A model generated the notes under the pieces. It did no database searches. It was not told the DNA's origin and saw nothing but the letters and a program-made list of their open reading frames with translations. Shown piece by piece: positions 5,655 through 13,264 of a stretch of DNA of 13,264 nucleotides; within the stretch, counting starts at the first letter, position 1; every line of letters starts with the position of its first letter. This DNA is from Opitutia bacterium UBA3151 (lineage in GTDB: Bacteria > Verrucomicrobiota > Verrucomicrobiia > Opitutales > Seribacteraceae). The DNA lies in the NCBI GenBank assembly GCA_002364975.1, contig DEYT01000131.1, positions 63,041 to 76,304 of the forward strand, given 5' to 3'. Made by a program: the position numbers and the translations under genes.

Positions 5655-6395
5655 ATGAAACCAATAATTTTAACGACTTTTGCGTTGCTCGGCTTTTTCT
5701 TTCTGGGTGCCTGCAGCGAAGGTGATCCTTCGGGAGAAGAAGTTGATGTTTTTAAAATTGTCGGTGAACCAATTCTTGAAGATTCAAATAAGAAAAAAGA
5801 TCCTGATATCAATGAATCCCGGGCATTAGTTTCTCAGGATCCCGGCACCACCACAGCTAAAATAGAACCAGAAGAAGTTGAAGTTTTCCAAGGGGTTGTG
5901 GTGGATGGGAAGAAAACAACAGATGAAAACCAGTCTTTTGTTGAAGATTTTGGTACGCTTCCCCCTTTAGAGCCAGATGGTGCCTATAGATCCATTGCTT
6001 TTCGCGAACTTACAGATTTTGATTACTCTGTGGAATGGGAAAAAGATGGTAAGGAATTTGAATTTTCTGCCTATGCACAAAGAGTCCCAAAAAAACTGAG
6101 GAAGATTTCAAATACAAAGGTTGCTATTGAAGGATTTATGATCCCCACGATTGTAGACGAGAATAATGAATTGAAGGAGTTTCTACTCCTTCCGGACCAG
6201 ATGAGTTGTTGTTTTGGACAGACACCTGAGGCAAACGGTTGGGTTGTGGTGTCTGCTGAGCAAGGAGCCGAAGTAATGATGGATCGAATTATTCGAATAA
6301 CCGGAGAGTTAGCAGTAGAAGAAAGGTGGGACGAAGAATTTTTCGTCGGGCTTTACCACATCGTTTGTGACGAGATAACGGGTCCATCGCTCTGA
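5655..6395 (+). CDS. DUF3299-like lipoprotein of the ABC operon
   Basis: This 246-residue protein has a lipoprotein signal ending in FLGAC (Cys20), then a low-complexity acidic linker (about 21-110) and a C-terminal domain (about 115-240) resembling DUF3299. Domain signs are VAIEGFMIP (156-164), LKEFLLLPDQMSCCFGQTP (173-191) and GLYHIVCDEI (232-241). In classical DUF3299 proteins the strand is followed by a Cys-His-Pro-rich segment; here it is a Cys185-Cys186 pair with a further Cys238, the form I associate with planctomycete/verrucomicrobial relatives. DUF3299 genes follow ATPase/FtsX-type permease pairs in several proteobacteria, and the Pseudomonas cassette is zinc-linked. I infer a membrane-tethered extracytoplasmic partner of the transporter. 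The usual DUF2796 companion is absent from this window. Confidence 0.78.
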   Translation: MKPIILTTFALLGFFFLGACSEGDPSGEEVDVFKIVGEPILEDSNKKKDPDINESRALVSQDPGTTTAKIEPEEVEVFQGVVVDGKKTTDENQSFVEDFGTLPPLEPDGAYRSIAFRELTDFDYSVEWEKDGKEFEFSAYAQRVPKKLRKISNTKVAIEGFMIPTIVDENNELKEFLLLPDQMSCCFGQTPEANGWVVVSAEQGAEVMMDRIIRITGELAVEERWDEEFFVGLYHIVCDEITGPSL

Positions 6396-6416
6396 TTAAT
6401 AGCAGTCTGTTATCTC
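6372..6416 (+). terminator. Weak candidate terminator between convergent genes
   Basis: A perfect 8-bp inverted repeat, GAGATAAC (6372-6379) and GTTATCTC (6409-6416), brackets the end of the DUF3299-like gene, followed within a few bases by a T-run (6420-6425). The stem is AT-rich and the loop is 29 bases, so it is a poor intrinsic terminator, but it sits where the two convergent genes need one. Confidence 0.25.
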
Positions 6417-7012
6417 TACTTTTTTGAGGGCTTTGCTTTTTTGGAAGTTTTAGATGAACCAGCAGTTACTTTAATCATGAAATCTGGATCCTGCACAGAA
6501 CCGTTATCGCTTGATGAACCAAGTTTAATGTTGTCAACAAATTCCATGCCATCGATAACTTGTCCCCAAACCGTATAATCACCATCTAAATGGCGGGCTG
6601 CTTTTAAACAAATAAAGAATTGGCTATTCGCACTGTTTGGGCTCGATGAGCGGGCCATAGAACAAGTGCCCCTAACATGTTTCGTATCGTTGAATTCTTC
6701 ATCCAAGTCAGCTAGGTCAGAACCTCCTGTACCCACTCTTCCTGAATTGAAATCTTTCTTTTTGCCATATTGGATATCTCCGGTTTGAGCCATGAAACCT
6801 TCAATGACTCGATGAAAGGCAACGCCGTCGTATTCACCTGATGAGGCTAATTTTTTGATTCGCTCAACATGCTTGGGTGCCTTGTCAGGAAAGAGTTCTA
6901 TGACAACGGGTCCGTCTTTTAAGGTGATTGTAAGTGTATTTTCAGAATCAAGAGATTTAGCTTCAGTCATAACGAATGGAAGCATGAGCAGTGCATACGC
7001 AAAATACTTCAT
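6416..7012 (-). CDS. Secreted cyclophilin-type peptidyl-prolyl cis-trans isomerase
   Basis: This 198-residue protein starts with a signal-like segment (FAYALLMLPFVMTEA) and then a cyclophilin domain from about residue 27 to 182. The active-site motif FHRVIEGFMAQTGD (66-79) carries the key Arg68, Phe73 and Gln76. NSANSQFFI (126-134) and LDGDYTVWGQVIDGME (142-157) complete the family pattern. It would catalyse proline isomerisation during folding of exported proteins, in the periplasm given the signal. The C-terminus is a Ser/Lys-rich tail (SSKTSKKAKPSKK). It converges with the DUF3299-like gene (20 bp between stops) and lies 102 bp downstream of the DUF1501 gene on the same strand. No Shine-Dalgarno is evident. 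Confidence 0.93.
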   Translation of the reverse strand: MKYFAYALLMLPFVMTEAKSLDSENTLTITLKDGPVVIELFPDKAPKHVERIKKLASSGEYDGVAFHRVIEGFMAQTGDIQYGKKKDFNSGRVGTGGSDLADLDEEFNDTKHVRGTCSMARSSSPNSANSQFFICLKAARHLDGDYTVWGQVIDGMEFVDNIKLGSSSDNGSVQDPDFMIKVTAGSSKTSKKAKPSKK

Positions 7013-7114
7013 TATGTGGAGTGGGGTTATAAGGTTATTTAAAAAACAATCATTGCCATCGATTCACTTGAGGTCGATATAAAAACTTAAATAAGAAACT
7101 GTGATTGGAAAAGT

Positions 7115-8416
7115 TCAAATTAACTCGACCAATGGATTTCCTTTATCTGAAAGGGTAAAAGGACGCCGGGTTGGGGAATAGATAATTTGGTCTAAGGGTA
7201 GGCCCAATGCATAGGCGATGGTTGCATTCAAATCCGGGATTTCCACTTTTTGTTCAATGACTTCTCTTCCTTCTTCGTCCGTTTTCCCCCAGATCTGACC
7301 TCCTTTAATACCACCTCCCGCAAGCATACAGGAAAATGCTTTGGGATAATGATCGCGTCCTTCGTTGACATTGATTGTTGGGGTGCGTCCAAATTCTGAA
7401 GCCAAAACGACTAAGGTTTCATCCAGTATTCCGCGGTTCGATAAATCGTTGAGTAAGGCGGAAAGTGCTTGGTCCAAAATGGCACAACGTTCAGGAACGC
7501 GGGTAAAATTATTTTGGTGCGTATCCCAACCACCAAGTTGAACCTCTACAAATCGAACCTGTCTTTCGACCAGTCTTCTTGCCAGAAGTACGCCTTGGCC
7601 AAAATTGTCATCGCCGTAGGCTTCACGAGTGGATTGGGATTCCTCCTTTAAATCAAATGCCTTCAAGTCATTGCTTTTCATCAAGCGTACTGCTTGATCA
7701 TACATATCAGAATAAGCTTTAACTTTTTTTAAGTCGTACTTTTCGATAAAGCCACGATCAAGCTTGTTGGAAAGATCGAGGCTTTTATTAAACCCTTTTT
7801 CCGTAAACCCATTGAGCATCTCACAATTGCGCAGACCATCGTCCGGGTTTCCCACGGCAAGGGGTTGATGGGTGGAAGGAAGAAAACCTGACAAGGGATG
7901 ACGACTTCCACCATTGACTATTACAGCACCGGGAAGAGTGGGGTTAAAACGACCATCGAGTTTGGTCATCCATGCACCCATGCTTGGATGCACGATGGTC
8001 GATCTCTGCGCATAACTGGTGTGCATGAAATAGTTACCTTGGCTATGAGCTCCCTTGGTGGAGGTCATCCCGCGGATGACGGCGATTTTGTCCGCATGGT
8101 TAGCCAGCAAAGGAAGATTTTCAGCAAGTTGGACACCATCTGCCTTGGTCTTGATTGCCTGAGTTGGCCCTCCGGTTTCGGTACCCGGTTTGGGATCGAA
8201 AGTATCCAGGTGCGTCATACCTCCGGACATGTACAGGTAGATGACATTTTTAGCTTTTGGAGCATGATTAAGAGGGCGGTTAAGTCCCAATCCGGCAGCA
8301 CTCAGTTTAAGGTCATTTGCCCAGGGTAAAATACTTAAACCAAGAAAGCTTTTGGCAGCGAGCGAGATAAAGCGTCTGCGGTTCAATTCATCTGATAGTG
8401 CGGTAGGAGAGTTCAT
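7115..8416 (-). CDS. DUF1501 protein, Tat-exported
   Basis: This 433-residue protein has a twin-arginine type N-terminus (NRRRFISLAAKSFLG, 12-26) and the DUF1501 motifs: YLYMSGGMTHLDTFDPKPG (60-78), QLGGWDTHQNNF, ASEFGRTPTIN and GRDHYPKAFSCMLAGGG. DUF1501 proteins are related in fold to alkaline phosphatases and sulfatases, but their reaction is not established. They are greatly expanded in planctomycetes and verrucomicrobia, where they sit beside DUF1549/DUF1553 genes. Here the DUF1549/DUF1553 gene ends 21 bp upstream, so the two form an operon and probably act together outside the cytoplasm. The ATG at 8416 places the RR motif at residues 13-15, as expected for a Tat signal. Confidence 0.93.
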   Translation of the reverse strand: MNSPTALSDELNRRRFISLAAKSFLGLSILPWANDLKLSAAGLGLNRPLNHAPKAKNVIYLYMSGGMTHLDTFDPKPGTETGGPTQAIKTKADGVQLAENLPLLANHADKIAVIRGMTSTKGAHSQGNYFMHTSYAQRSTIVHPSMGAWMTKLDGRFNPTLPGAVIVNGGSRHPLSGFLPSTHQPLAVGNPDDGLRNCEMLNGFTEKGFNKSLDLSNKLDRGFIEKYDLKKVKAYSDMYDQAVRLMKSNDLKAFDLKEESQSTREAYGDDNFGQGVLLARRLVERQVRFVEVQLGGWDTHQNNFTRVPERCAILDQALSALLNDLSNRGILDETLVVLASEFGRTPTINVNEGRDHYPKAFSCMLAGGGIKGGQIWGKTDEEGREVIEQKVEIPDLNATIAYALGLPLDQIIYSPTRRPFTLSDKGNPLVELI

Positions 8417-8437
8417 AACAATGGATGCTTTCTTGGT

Positions 8438-10609
8438 TTACTGAATGAAAGAAAATTGTCTGGTGTTCATAAGAGCCCAAGCTACTCCAAAGAAACGCTT
8501 ATTATCAGCCAGGGCAAGTGCTTGCAATTTTTTGGCCATATTTTGTTGGTATTTCTTTTTCTTTTCATTTGGCCATTGGTCTGGAATTTTGAGCATCGGA
8601 GGAGGAATGGTTGATTTTTTAATTACTAAATTAAGACAGTCCTTGGTTTCCTGTTTGGAGGGTTCTCGATTGAGTAAGGATAGGAAAAGGACTCGGATTT
8701 TAAATTCATCAGTATCCGCCTGGGAAAGGTTCTTGGACAAAGGTGATTGAGGACTAAAAACGGCACCATATATAACTCCATTGAGAAGAGTAAGGGCTTG
8801 GGGCACGGATGCTTGCTTGTTCGAATTTTCAATAATTTCCCGGTCGGACTGACCGAATTCTCGAAGGAAGTGACCCGGGGGAGCTGGAGTAGTAATTTCC
8901 GAGGCTCTCATGAGTCCGGTGTTATAGCCCTTCCATCGGGAATCTGCTTTTCCAATGCCGTTTGTTCCCCGGTTATAAAGCAAACGGACATCAAAGTCAT
9001 CCCCCATGATTAATTTCGCAAACAAGCTCCTCTGTTCGTTTCGGGCCTTACCGTATTCTCGGCGGAGGCGAGCTACAGCTTCGTGATCATCAGCCTCTTG
9101 AGCTTCTCGAATGTTCTTTTGAATCCGCTCCATTTCGCTGAGTACCCCTTTGCTTGCCTTGGCCGCTTTACCCGCTAGGGAAACCATGGCCTTAGGCTCG
9201 AGGTTGACAACTTTATCCTGATATTCGGCAAATCGGTTGAGTTTGTGCTCAATAATCCTCGGGTCTCTTATTCTTTCGTCGGAGTAGGGGATGGCAAGAG
9301 AGATAAAAGAGTCCCATAATTGTTCCGCGGACATTCTGGTTAGGATCGGGCCTTCAAAATAATAAGGCTGATCATTGGCAATTTCATAATTAACCGCTCC
9401 ACGATCGAATGCCTTTATATTTAAAAGGATACGTTGAAATTCTTTTAGGTTGTAATCAACCCGTACCATAAGTTTTTCCAGATGGTCGAGAAGCTCGGGT
9501 ATGGAAGCTTGGGTATCGTCGCGCCAATCATCAACCGGTTCCACCAAGCCCCGTCCGAAAACTTTTTTCCATATTCGGTTGGCAATGACTTTGGTAAACC
9601 GGGGATTTTCCGGCGAGGTCATCCATTTACCATAGGCATCAACCTTGAGGTCATTATTGGGGACTTCGAGTGCTTTGCCGAAAATCGGTGCCGGAGAGAC
9701 CCTGTCCATAGGCTGGGCGTCATCATACTGATAATCATGGGGTAAAGTAAGTGGCCTTGAAGTATGCCGTGCTCCATATCGAAGAGGTTGGATCATTTCC
9801 TGAAGAGCCTTCCGCAAAGCAGCACTTTCCTTGGATTGAGCCATCTGCTTTTTTTTCTTGGTCGAAAGACCTTTATTCATCTTAGCAAAATGAGATTTTA
9901 AATCATTTTGAAGGCTTCCACCCATTCTGGTTGTTATCCCATAGGTAAAGGCCGCCATTTTAAAGTATTCCTGCTGGGTCCATTTGTCGAAAGGGTGGTC
10001 ATGGCATTGAGCACATACCATTTGGGTGCCGAGAAAAAGTTGCGTGGTGTTTGACATATTATCCAGTTCCATGCCGGCGTCTCGAAGGTAGTAACCAGTT
10101 GCCCCGTCTTCCCATGGGTACCCTTCGGCCGTGATCAAAGAGTAGGCCACTTGGTCGAAAGGTGTATTCTCATTAATGCGCTCCCGAACCCAGTGGTTGT
10201 AAATCTCGCCGGCACCAATTTGATTACCGCCACGCATTCGGGTTTGCAATCGAAGCAAATCCGCCCACCAGTTAAACATTTGGCTATCGTAAGCAGGAGA
10301 TTTTAATAAATAGTCAATGAGTTTGGCCTTTTTATCCTTACTATCGTCATTAAGAAAAGAAGTGGTTTCAGTGTAGGAAGGAATTCGTCCGGCAATCGAA
10401 AGGTAAATTCTACGGAGTAATTGCCCGTCGTCCAAATCATCAGGTATTTCGAGCTTATGTTCACGGTGTACATTTCCTAAAATACGATCCACAGTGGCTG
10501 CTTCTTCCGCAACTTGCTGAGTAGAAAGCGAAAGCGAATCACGGGGAGATTTTCCGCTTAAAGTTAAAAGAAGCGAAAAAAAAGCAAAAACAGGAAGAAA
10601 CTTTTTCAT
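8438..10609 (-). CDS. DUF1549/DUF1553 protein with CxxCH motif
   Basis: This 723-residue protein begins with a signal peptide (KKFLPVFAFFSLLLTLSG). The N-terminal half is DUF1549: LRRIYLSIAGRIPS (65-78), a WWADLLR segment, NTPFDQ, and VCAQCHDHPFDKW (198-210). The last contains CAQCH, a CxxCH sequence that could hold a c-type heme, although this is not proven for the family. The C-terminal half is DUF1553: ENPRFTKVIANRIWKKVFGR, VEPVDDWR, MSAEQLWDSFISLA, DREIIENSNKQASVPQALTL, and a closing NTRQFSFIQ. Between them lies a charged coiled-coil-like stretch (about 490-525). No PSCyt1-type cytochrome domain precedes DUF1549, so this is the short form. The function is unknown; it pairs with the DUF1501 gene downstream. 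Confidence 0.93.
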   Translation of the reverse strand: MKKFLPVFAFFSLLLTLSGKSPRDSLSLSTQQVAEEAATVDRILGNVHREHKLEIPDDLDDGQLLRRIYLSIAGRIPSYTETTSFLNDDSKDKKAKLIDYLLKSPAYDSQMFNWWADLLRLQTRMRGGNQIGAGEIYNHWVRERINENTPFDQVAYSLITAEGYPWEDGATGYYLRDAGMELDNMSNTTQLFLGTQMVCAQCHDHPFDKWTQQEYFKMAAFTYGITTRMGGSLQNDLKSHFAKMNKGLSTKKKKQMAQSKESAALRKALQEMIQPLRYGARHTSRPLTLPHDYQYDDAQPMDRVSPAPIFGKALEVPNNDLKVDAYGKWMTSPENPRFTKVIANRIWKKVFGRGLVEPVDDWRDDTQASIPELLDHLEKLMVRVDYNLKEFQRILLNIKAFDRGAVNYEIANDQPYYFEGPILTRMSAEQLWDSFISLAIPYSDERIRDPRIIEHKLNRFAEYQDKVVNLEPKAMVSLAGKAAKASKGVLSEMERIQKNIREAQEADDHEAVARLRREYGKARNEQRSLFAKLIMGDDFDVRLLYNRGTNGIGKADSRWKGYNTGLMRASEITTPAPPGHFLREFGQSDREIIENSNKQASVPQALTLLNGVIYGAVFSPQSPLSKNLSQADTDEFKIRVLFLSLLNREPSKQETKDCLNLVIKKSTIPPPMLKIPDQWPNEKKKKYQQNMAKKLQALALADNKRFFGVAWALMNTRQFSFIQ

Positions 10610-10707
10610 AACCTAGCTTTAAAGTTACCAAAATGTGTAAAAGTTGCACTCAAAATCTCCAATGATAAGAAATTTTTATTTTAGAGGCTCGGATCAGGTC
10701 AGGTGCC
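10610..10707 (-). promoter_or_regulatory. Intergenic region upstream of the DUF1549/DUF1553-DUF1501 operon
   Basis: These 98 bases lie between the TonB-receptor stop and the DUF1549 start. It is AT-rich near the start codon and should hold the promoter unless transcription reads through. I see no confident -35/-10 pair and no hairpin followed by a T-run. Confidence 0.3.
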
Positions 10708-12885
10708 CTAAAAGTTGTGAGAGAGGGAGAGGATGAAGTTTCTCCCGGAACCATTTAATCCGGAACCATGAACCCGGTAGTCCACATCACCCAAGTTTTC
10801 GGCGGCAAGGCTCAGGGTGGTCTTTTCGCCCAATGAACGTCCACCCCGTAGGCCAAAAAGCGCATAACCTGGCGTGCCTTGATCGGGAATTCTGGAATGG
10901 TCGGTCTTATCCTTGAGAGAAAGTGCGTCCGCTTTGCCGACCGCAAGTATGGAAAATTCTGCCCACCAAGGGGATCCGGGTGAAGAGTATCCCGTTAAGA
11001 ATTGCAATTGAACCGGCATTAATCGAGTGGTTGCGCGATCAACCGGTTCAAAGCCTTTGAGGATTTTTGCGGTCGACTCATCATTATCGTGGTCAACGAG
11101 CTTCATTTGCGATCCTAAGGGATTTTCCAGAAGCTGCTCGATTTCACTGTCCATCCAGCAAAAAGAAAGGTTGGATTTCCAATCAGAGTCCCAGTCATAA
11201 CCAAGTTCAATTTCAATACCTTGCACATAGCCATTACCGTTGGCTTTGAGGGCCAAGGTTTTTCCGTTTGTTGCTTGAAAAGGAGAGCGAACAATCATGT
11301 CTTTGACCCAAGTGTGATACAAGGAGAACTGCCACTCCCAAGCCTCAGAATTTCCACGAAGACCCACTTCTCCTTGGATGAAATTTTCTGGGGACAAATC
11401 GACATTGGGGGCTTCGTTGATGCTGGTCTCGTCCGTCGAAGTAAGATCATAGGCACTTGGAGGACGAAACCCTTGGGATAGTCCGGTAAAAAAGAATCCA
11501 TCCGAACCAATTTCTTTACTTATCCGTAAGGAACCAATCCATTCATCGTAAGATTTGGTTTCAGGACTTTGAAGGGTCGAAGCGTCGGAATTCTTGAGGT
11601 AGTAGCGATCGAGTTCGGCTCGAACCGATGAAAAACGGATTCCCGGAGTCCAAGTCCACCCGGATCCACCCTCGATGGAATCATTTAAATAGAAGGAATA
11701 ACGCTTGTACGCGGCATCTGCGGCGAGTGGCCCCTGGAATAAGTCAGCCCCTCTTATTTGGTCATCATCAAATTGATAACCACCTGAGGTAAGAGATTCG
11801 CGATGTAAATCGATTCCGTAAGCTAATTTACCACCCCAAGGATCATTTGCCTCAAATCTTGCGGACAGGCCATAATCTTCTAGGTCAAAAAATTGAAAGT
11901 CTCCACCTTTAGTCGGTTTCTTCATCCGGTTTCTTTCCTGGGCATGGCGATGTAAGCTAAGGGTCACAATACCTTGGTCGGCAAAGCCGCCAGCATCTTT
12001 CCAGAAAAATTTTCCATAATAAAGGTTTCTTTCCTGATCAAGCCGCCTCCAAATTTCGGAACCCGGGGACAGACCTTCCCAAGTTAAACCGTCTACCGTC
12101 TTATGGGTCCGCGGAACATCCTTCATGAAGGTTCGCTGAAAACCCAAGCTCATCCCCGAGTCTTTGCTTAGTTTTCGGGAAAGCCTAAAATTCGTCCCAC
12201 GGGAATCATAGCCGGTATTCTTTTGTTCACCTACAAATCTCCCCCCTTCCAGGTCTCCAAAGGATCTCTCCACATGGGTGAGTTCAGCGAACCAGTCCGG
12301 GCTTGAAACTGTTCCCCTAAGTCCAGCCGACCAAGAATGTTCTGCAGAGGATAATCTCCCGCAAAAATATCCTCCTTGGCTAATTCCACTTTCCGAAAAA
12401 GTCGGGTTGGCAGATAAAACATTGACCACGCCACCGATTGCATCTGCCCCATGAAAGATACCATTCGGTCCTCGAATTACTTCGATGAGCTCGCTTCCTA
12501 GTATTTCCACCGTGCTCCAGTATTGGTTGGGACCGGAGCGCATCGCGGAATGATTGAGCCGAATACCATCGACAAGGAGTAGGTTGTGGTAACCGGTTAA
12601 CCCGCGAATGTAAGGAGAGGATTGCCCAAGAGCAGTTTTTTGTACCATCACGGAAGGAATCCCAGTAAGTGCTTCCGGCATTGAGCGTGAAATTCTCAAT
12701 TTATTTTCATCATCAATGCTTCCTGTCGACCAGGTCGAAGAGAATCGGGGCTCTTCAAATCCTCCTCTTGCGGTTACAAGGATAGGAGATAATTCCTGAG
12801 CAGATTGTCTTTTATTTTCTGCCCTTAGGGTGATAGTAAGAAAAAAAAGAATCCAGCAAAGAAGATTTAGATAACGCTTAATCAC
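10708..12885 (-). CDS. TonB-dependent outer-membrane receptor
   Basis: This 725-residue protein has a signal peptide (residues about 1-22), a TonB-box-like SPILVTA (33-39), a plug domain (about 55-165) with LTGIPSVMVQK, SPYIRGLTGYHNLLLVDGIR and EVIRGPNGIFHGADAIGGVV, and a 22-strand-type barrel to the C-terminal Phe (FILSLSHNF). Near the end RIPDQGTPGYALFGL and ENLGDVDYRVHGSGLNGSGR follow the pattern of heme, cobalamin and metal receptors, but the substrate cannot be read from the sequence. Receptors of this kind import scarce ligands using TonB energy. The start is GTG at 12885; an ATG four bases upstream is in another frame and stops after three codons. The gene follows the barrel protein at the right edge after 83 bp on the same strand, suggesting co-transcription. 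Confidence 0.93.
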   Translation of the reverse strand: MIKRYLNLLCWILFFLTITLRAENKRQSAQELSPILVTARGGFEEPRFSSTWSTGSIDDENKLRISRSMPEALTGIPSVMVQKTALGQSSPYIRGLTGYHNLLLVDGIRLNHSAMRSGPNQYWSTVEILGSELIEVIRGPNGIFHGADAIGGVVNVLSANPTFSESGISQGGYFCGRLSSAEHSWSAGLRGTVSSPDWFAELTHVERSFGDLEGGRFVGEQKNTGYDSRGTNFRLSRKLSKDSGMSLGFQRTFMKDVPRTHKTVDGLTWEGLSPGSEIWRRLDQERNLYYGKFFWKDAGGFADQGIVTLSLHRHAQERNRMKKPTKGGDFQFFDLEDYGLSARFEANDPWGGKLAYGIDLHRESLTSGGYQFDDDQIRGADLFQGPLAADAAYKRYSFYLNDSIEGGSGWTWTPGIRFSSVRAELDRYYLKNSDASTLQSPETKSYDEWIGSLRISKEIGSDGFFFTGLSQGFRPPSAYDLTSTDETSINEAPNVDLSPENFIQGEVGLRGNSEAWEWQFSLYHTWVKDMIVRSPFQATNGKTLALKANGNGYVQGIEIELGYDWDSDWKSNLSFCWMDSEIEQLLENPLGSQMKLVDHDNDESTAKILKGFEPVDRATTRLMPVQLQFLTGYSSPGSPWWAEFSILAVGKADALSLKDKTDHSRIPDQGTPGYALFGLRGGRSLGEKTTLSLAAENLGDVDYRVHGSGLNGSGRNFILSLSHNF

Positions 12886-12927
12886 GCATCTTGGTTATTC
12901 AATAATCAAACAATTTTTTCAAGTAAC

Positions 12928-12943
12928 TTTCCGAGAACGGAAA
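12928..12943 (-). other. Perfect hairpin between the barrel gene and the TonB receptor gene
   Basis: TTTCCGAGAACGGAAA is a 6-bp perfect stem with a 4-base loop, 25 bases after the stop of the barrel gene. No T-run follows it in the transcript direction, so it is not a standard intrinsic terminator. It may be an RNA processing or stability element, or a small operator. Confidence 0.3.
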
Positions 12944-12968
12944 ATGCTAGAAATAAAAGTAATATTTC

Positions 12969-13264
12969 CTACCAGGCGTATTGCCAGCCTATTGTCCAAA
13001 CGGAATCGAGCTCTAATTGTACACCGTTTACTTTTTGATCGATGGGAGTTTCCCATTCGGCGGCTAGCCTATGCCCACTCAATCCACCGTCTTTGAAATA
13101 ATAATTTAAACCAAGACCAATGGCGGTGATGTCGCGACCTTGAGAATTTGGATTAAGGGCTGGGGACATCATTTTCATCATTCTGGTATCTTCTCCATCG
13201 ACTTCATTCTGACTCGAGTAATCGAATTTTACAGTTGTACTCAAAGATTCGGTAATTTTACGAG
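12969..13264 (-). CDS. C-terminal part of an outer-membrane barrel protein, cut by window edge
   Basis: The frame is open from the right edge to a TAG at 12969 (98 codons visible), so the N-terminus is outside the window; a TTG at 13244 is not needed as a start. The visible part has beta-strand character (SLSTTVKFDYSS, DITAIGLGLNYYF, GHRLAAEWETPI, LDSVWTIGWQYAW) and ends in an aromatic residue, as outer-membrane barrels do. The GHRLAxEWxTPI, VNGVQLELD and GWQYAW pattern matches my memory of a 'transporter'-type barrel family from marine bacteria, often Met-rich. Here TRMMKMMSPALNPNSQG precedes the last strands. Clustered Met may hint at copper handling, but this is speculative. It lies upstream of the TonB receptor gene. 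Confidence 0.65.
   Translation of the reverse strand, partial: RKITESLSTTVKFDYSSQNEVDGEDTRMMKMMSPALNPNSQGRDITAIGLGLNYYFKDGGLSGHRLAAEWETPIDQKVNGVQLELDSVWTIGWQYAW

Noticed and set aside
7013..7114. Terminator or promoter between the DUF1501 and cyclophilin genes
   Set aside because: There is a T-run near 7041-7048 on the transcript strand, but only a 4-bp imperfect stem before it, and no clear promoter elements.
7898..8329. 143-codon open frame on the plus strand
   Set aside because: It is antisense to the well-supported DUF1501 gene, and its translation shows no domain or signal.
8445..9745. Several plus-strand open frames within the DUF1549/DUF1553 region
   Set aside because: All are shadows antisense to the minus-strand gene, with no recognisable protein features.
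10686..10707. Imperfect inverted repeat after the TonB receptor stop
   Set aside because: Pairing is broken after three bases and no T-run follows, so it is not a terminator; the TCAGGTCAGGT repeat is too short to mean much.
1..13264. CRISPR arrays, insertion sequences, tRNA or rRNA genes
   Set aside because: No regularly spaced repeats, transposase-like frames, terminal inverted repeats or tRNA-like folds were seen in the short intergenic gaps.

Overview
The window looks like chromosome of a Gram-negative bacterium of the Planctomycetes-Verrucomicrobia-Lentisphaerae group, most likely a marine verrucomicrobial (Opitutae/Puniceicoccales-like) lineage. The grounds are a DUF1549/DUF1553 protein paired with a Tat-exported DUF1501 protein, a secreted protein with a Trp/Tyr-rich C-terminal domain of a kind I associate with Opitutae, several outer-membrane barrels, and moderately AT-rich coding DNA. 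Lineage is inferred from gene content only. No RNA genes, CRISPR arrays or mobile elements were seen, and coding density is very high.

Left block, minus strand (1-3618): the order of transcription is DUF3570 outer-membrane protein, ApbE-type FMN transferase, DUF4266 lipoprotein, Ig-like/Trp-rich secreted protein, then a membrane-anchored solute-binding-like protein cut by the left edge. The first four genes overlap or nearly touch (13 bp overlap, 17 bp overlap, 1 bp gap), so they are probably one operon. DUF3570, ApbE and DUF4266 are a recurring trio of unsettled function. The most interesting observation is that the DUF3570 protein carries DAWSGAT, which matches the motif on which ApbE attaches FMN in NqrC/RnfG, and that the Ig-like protein carries HALSGAT. 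This suggests a dedicated envelope flavinylation system. The ApbE itself is odd: it has no visible signal peptide, and a Gly sits where a metal-binding Asp is usual.

Middle block, plus strand (3736-6395): ABC ATPase, FtsX-like permease and DUF3299 lipoprotein. This matches a cassette that in Pseudomonas (PA4064-PA4066) is linked to zinc. It diverges from the DUF3570 operon across about 117 bp. That gap contains a strong Shine-Dalgarno placed for a 15-residue leader ORF which ends over the ATPase start codon.

Right block, minus strand (6416-13264): a secreted cyclophilin, the DUF1501 and DUF1549/DUF1553 pair, a TonB-dependent receptor with a GTG start, and the C-terminal part of a Met-containing outer-membrane barrel running off the right edge. 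The whole window reads as an envelope region (outer-membrane uptake, metal handling, extracytoplasmic redox). A functional link between the blocks is inference, not shown by the sequence.
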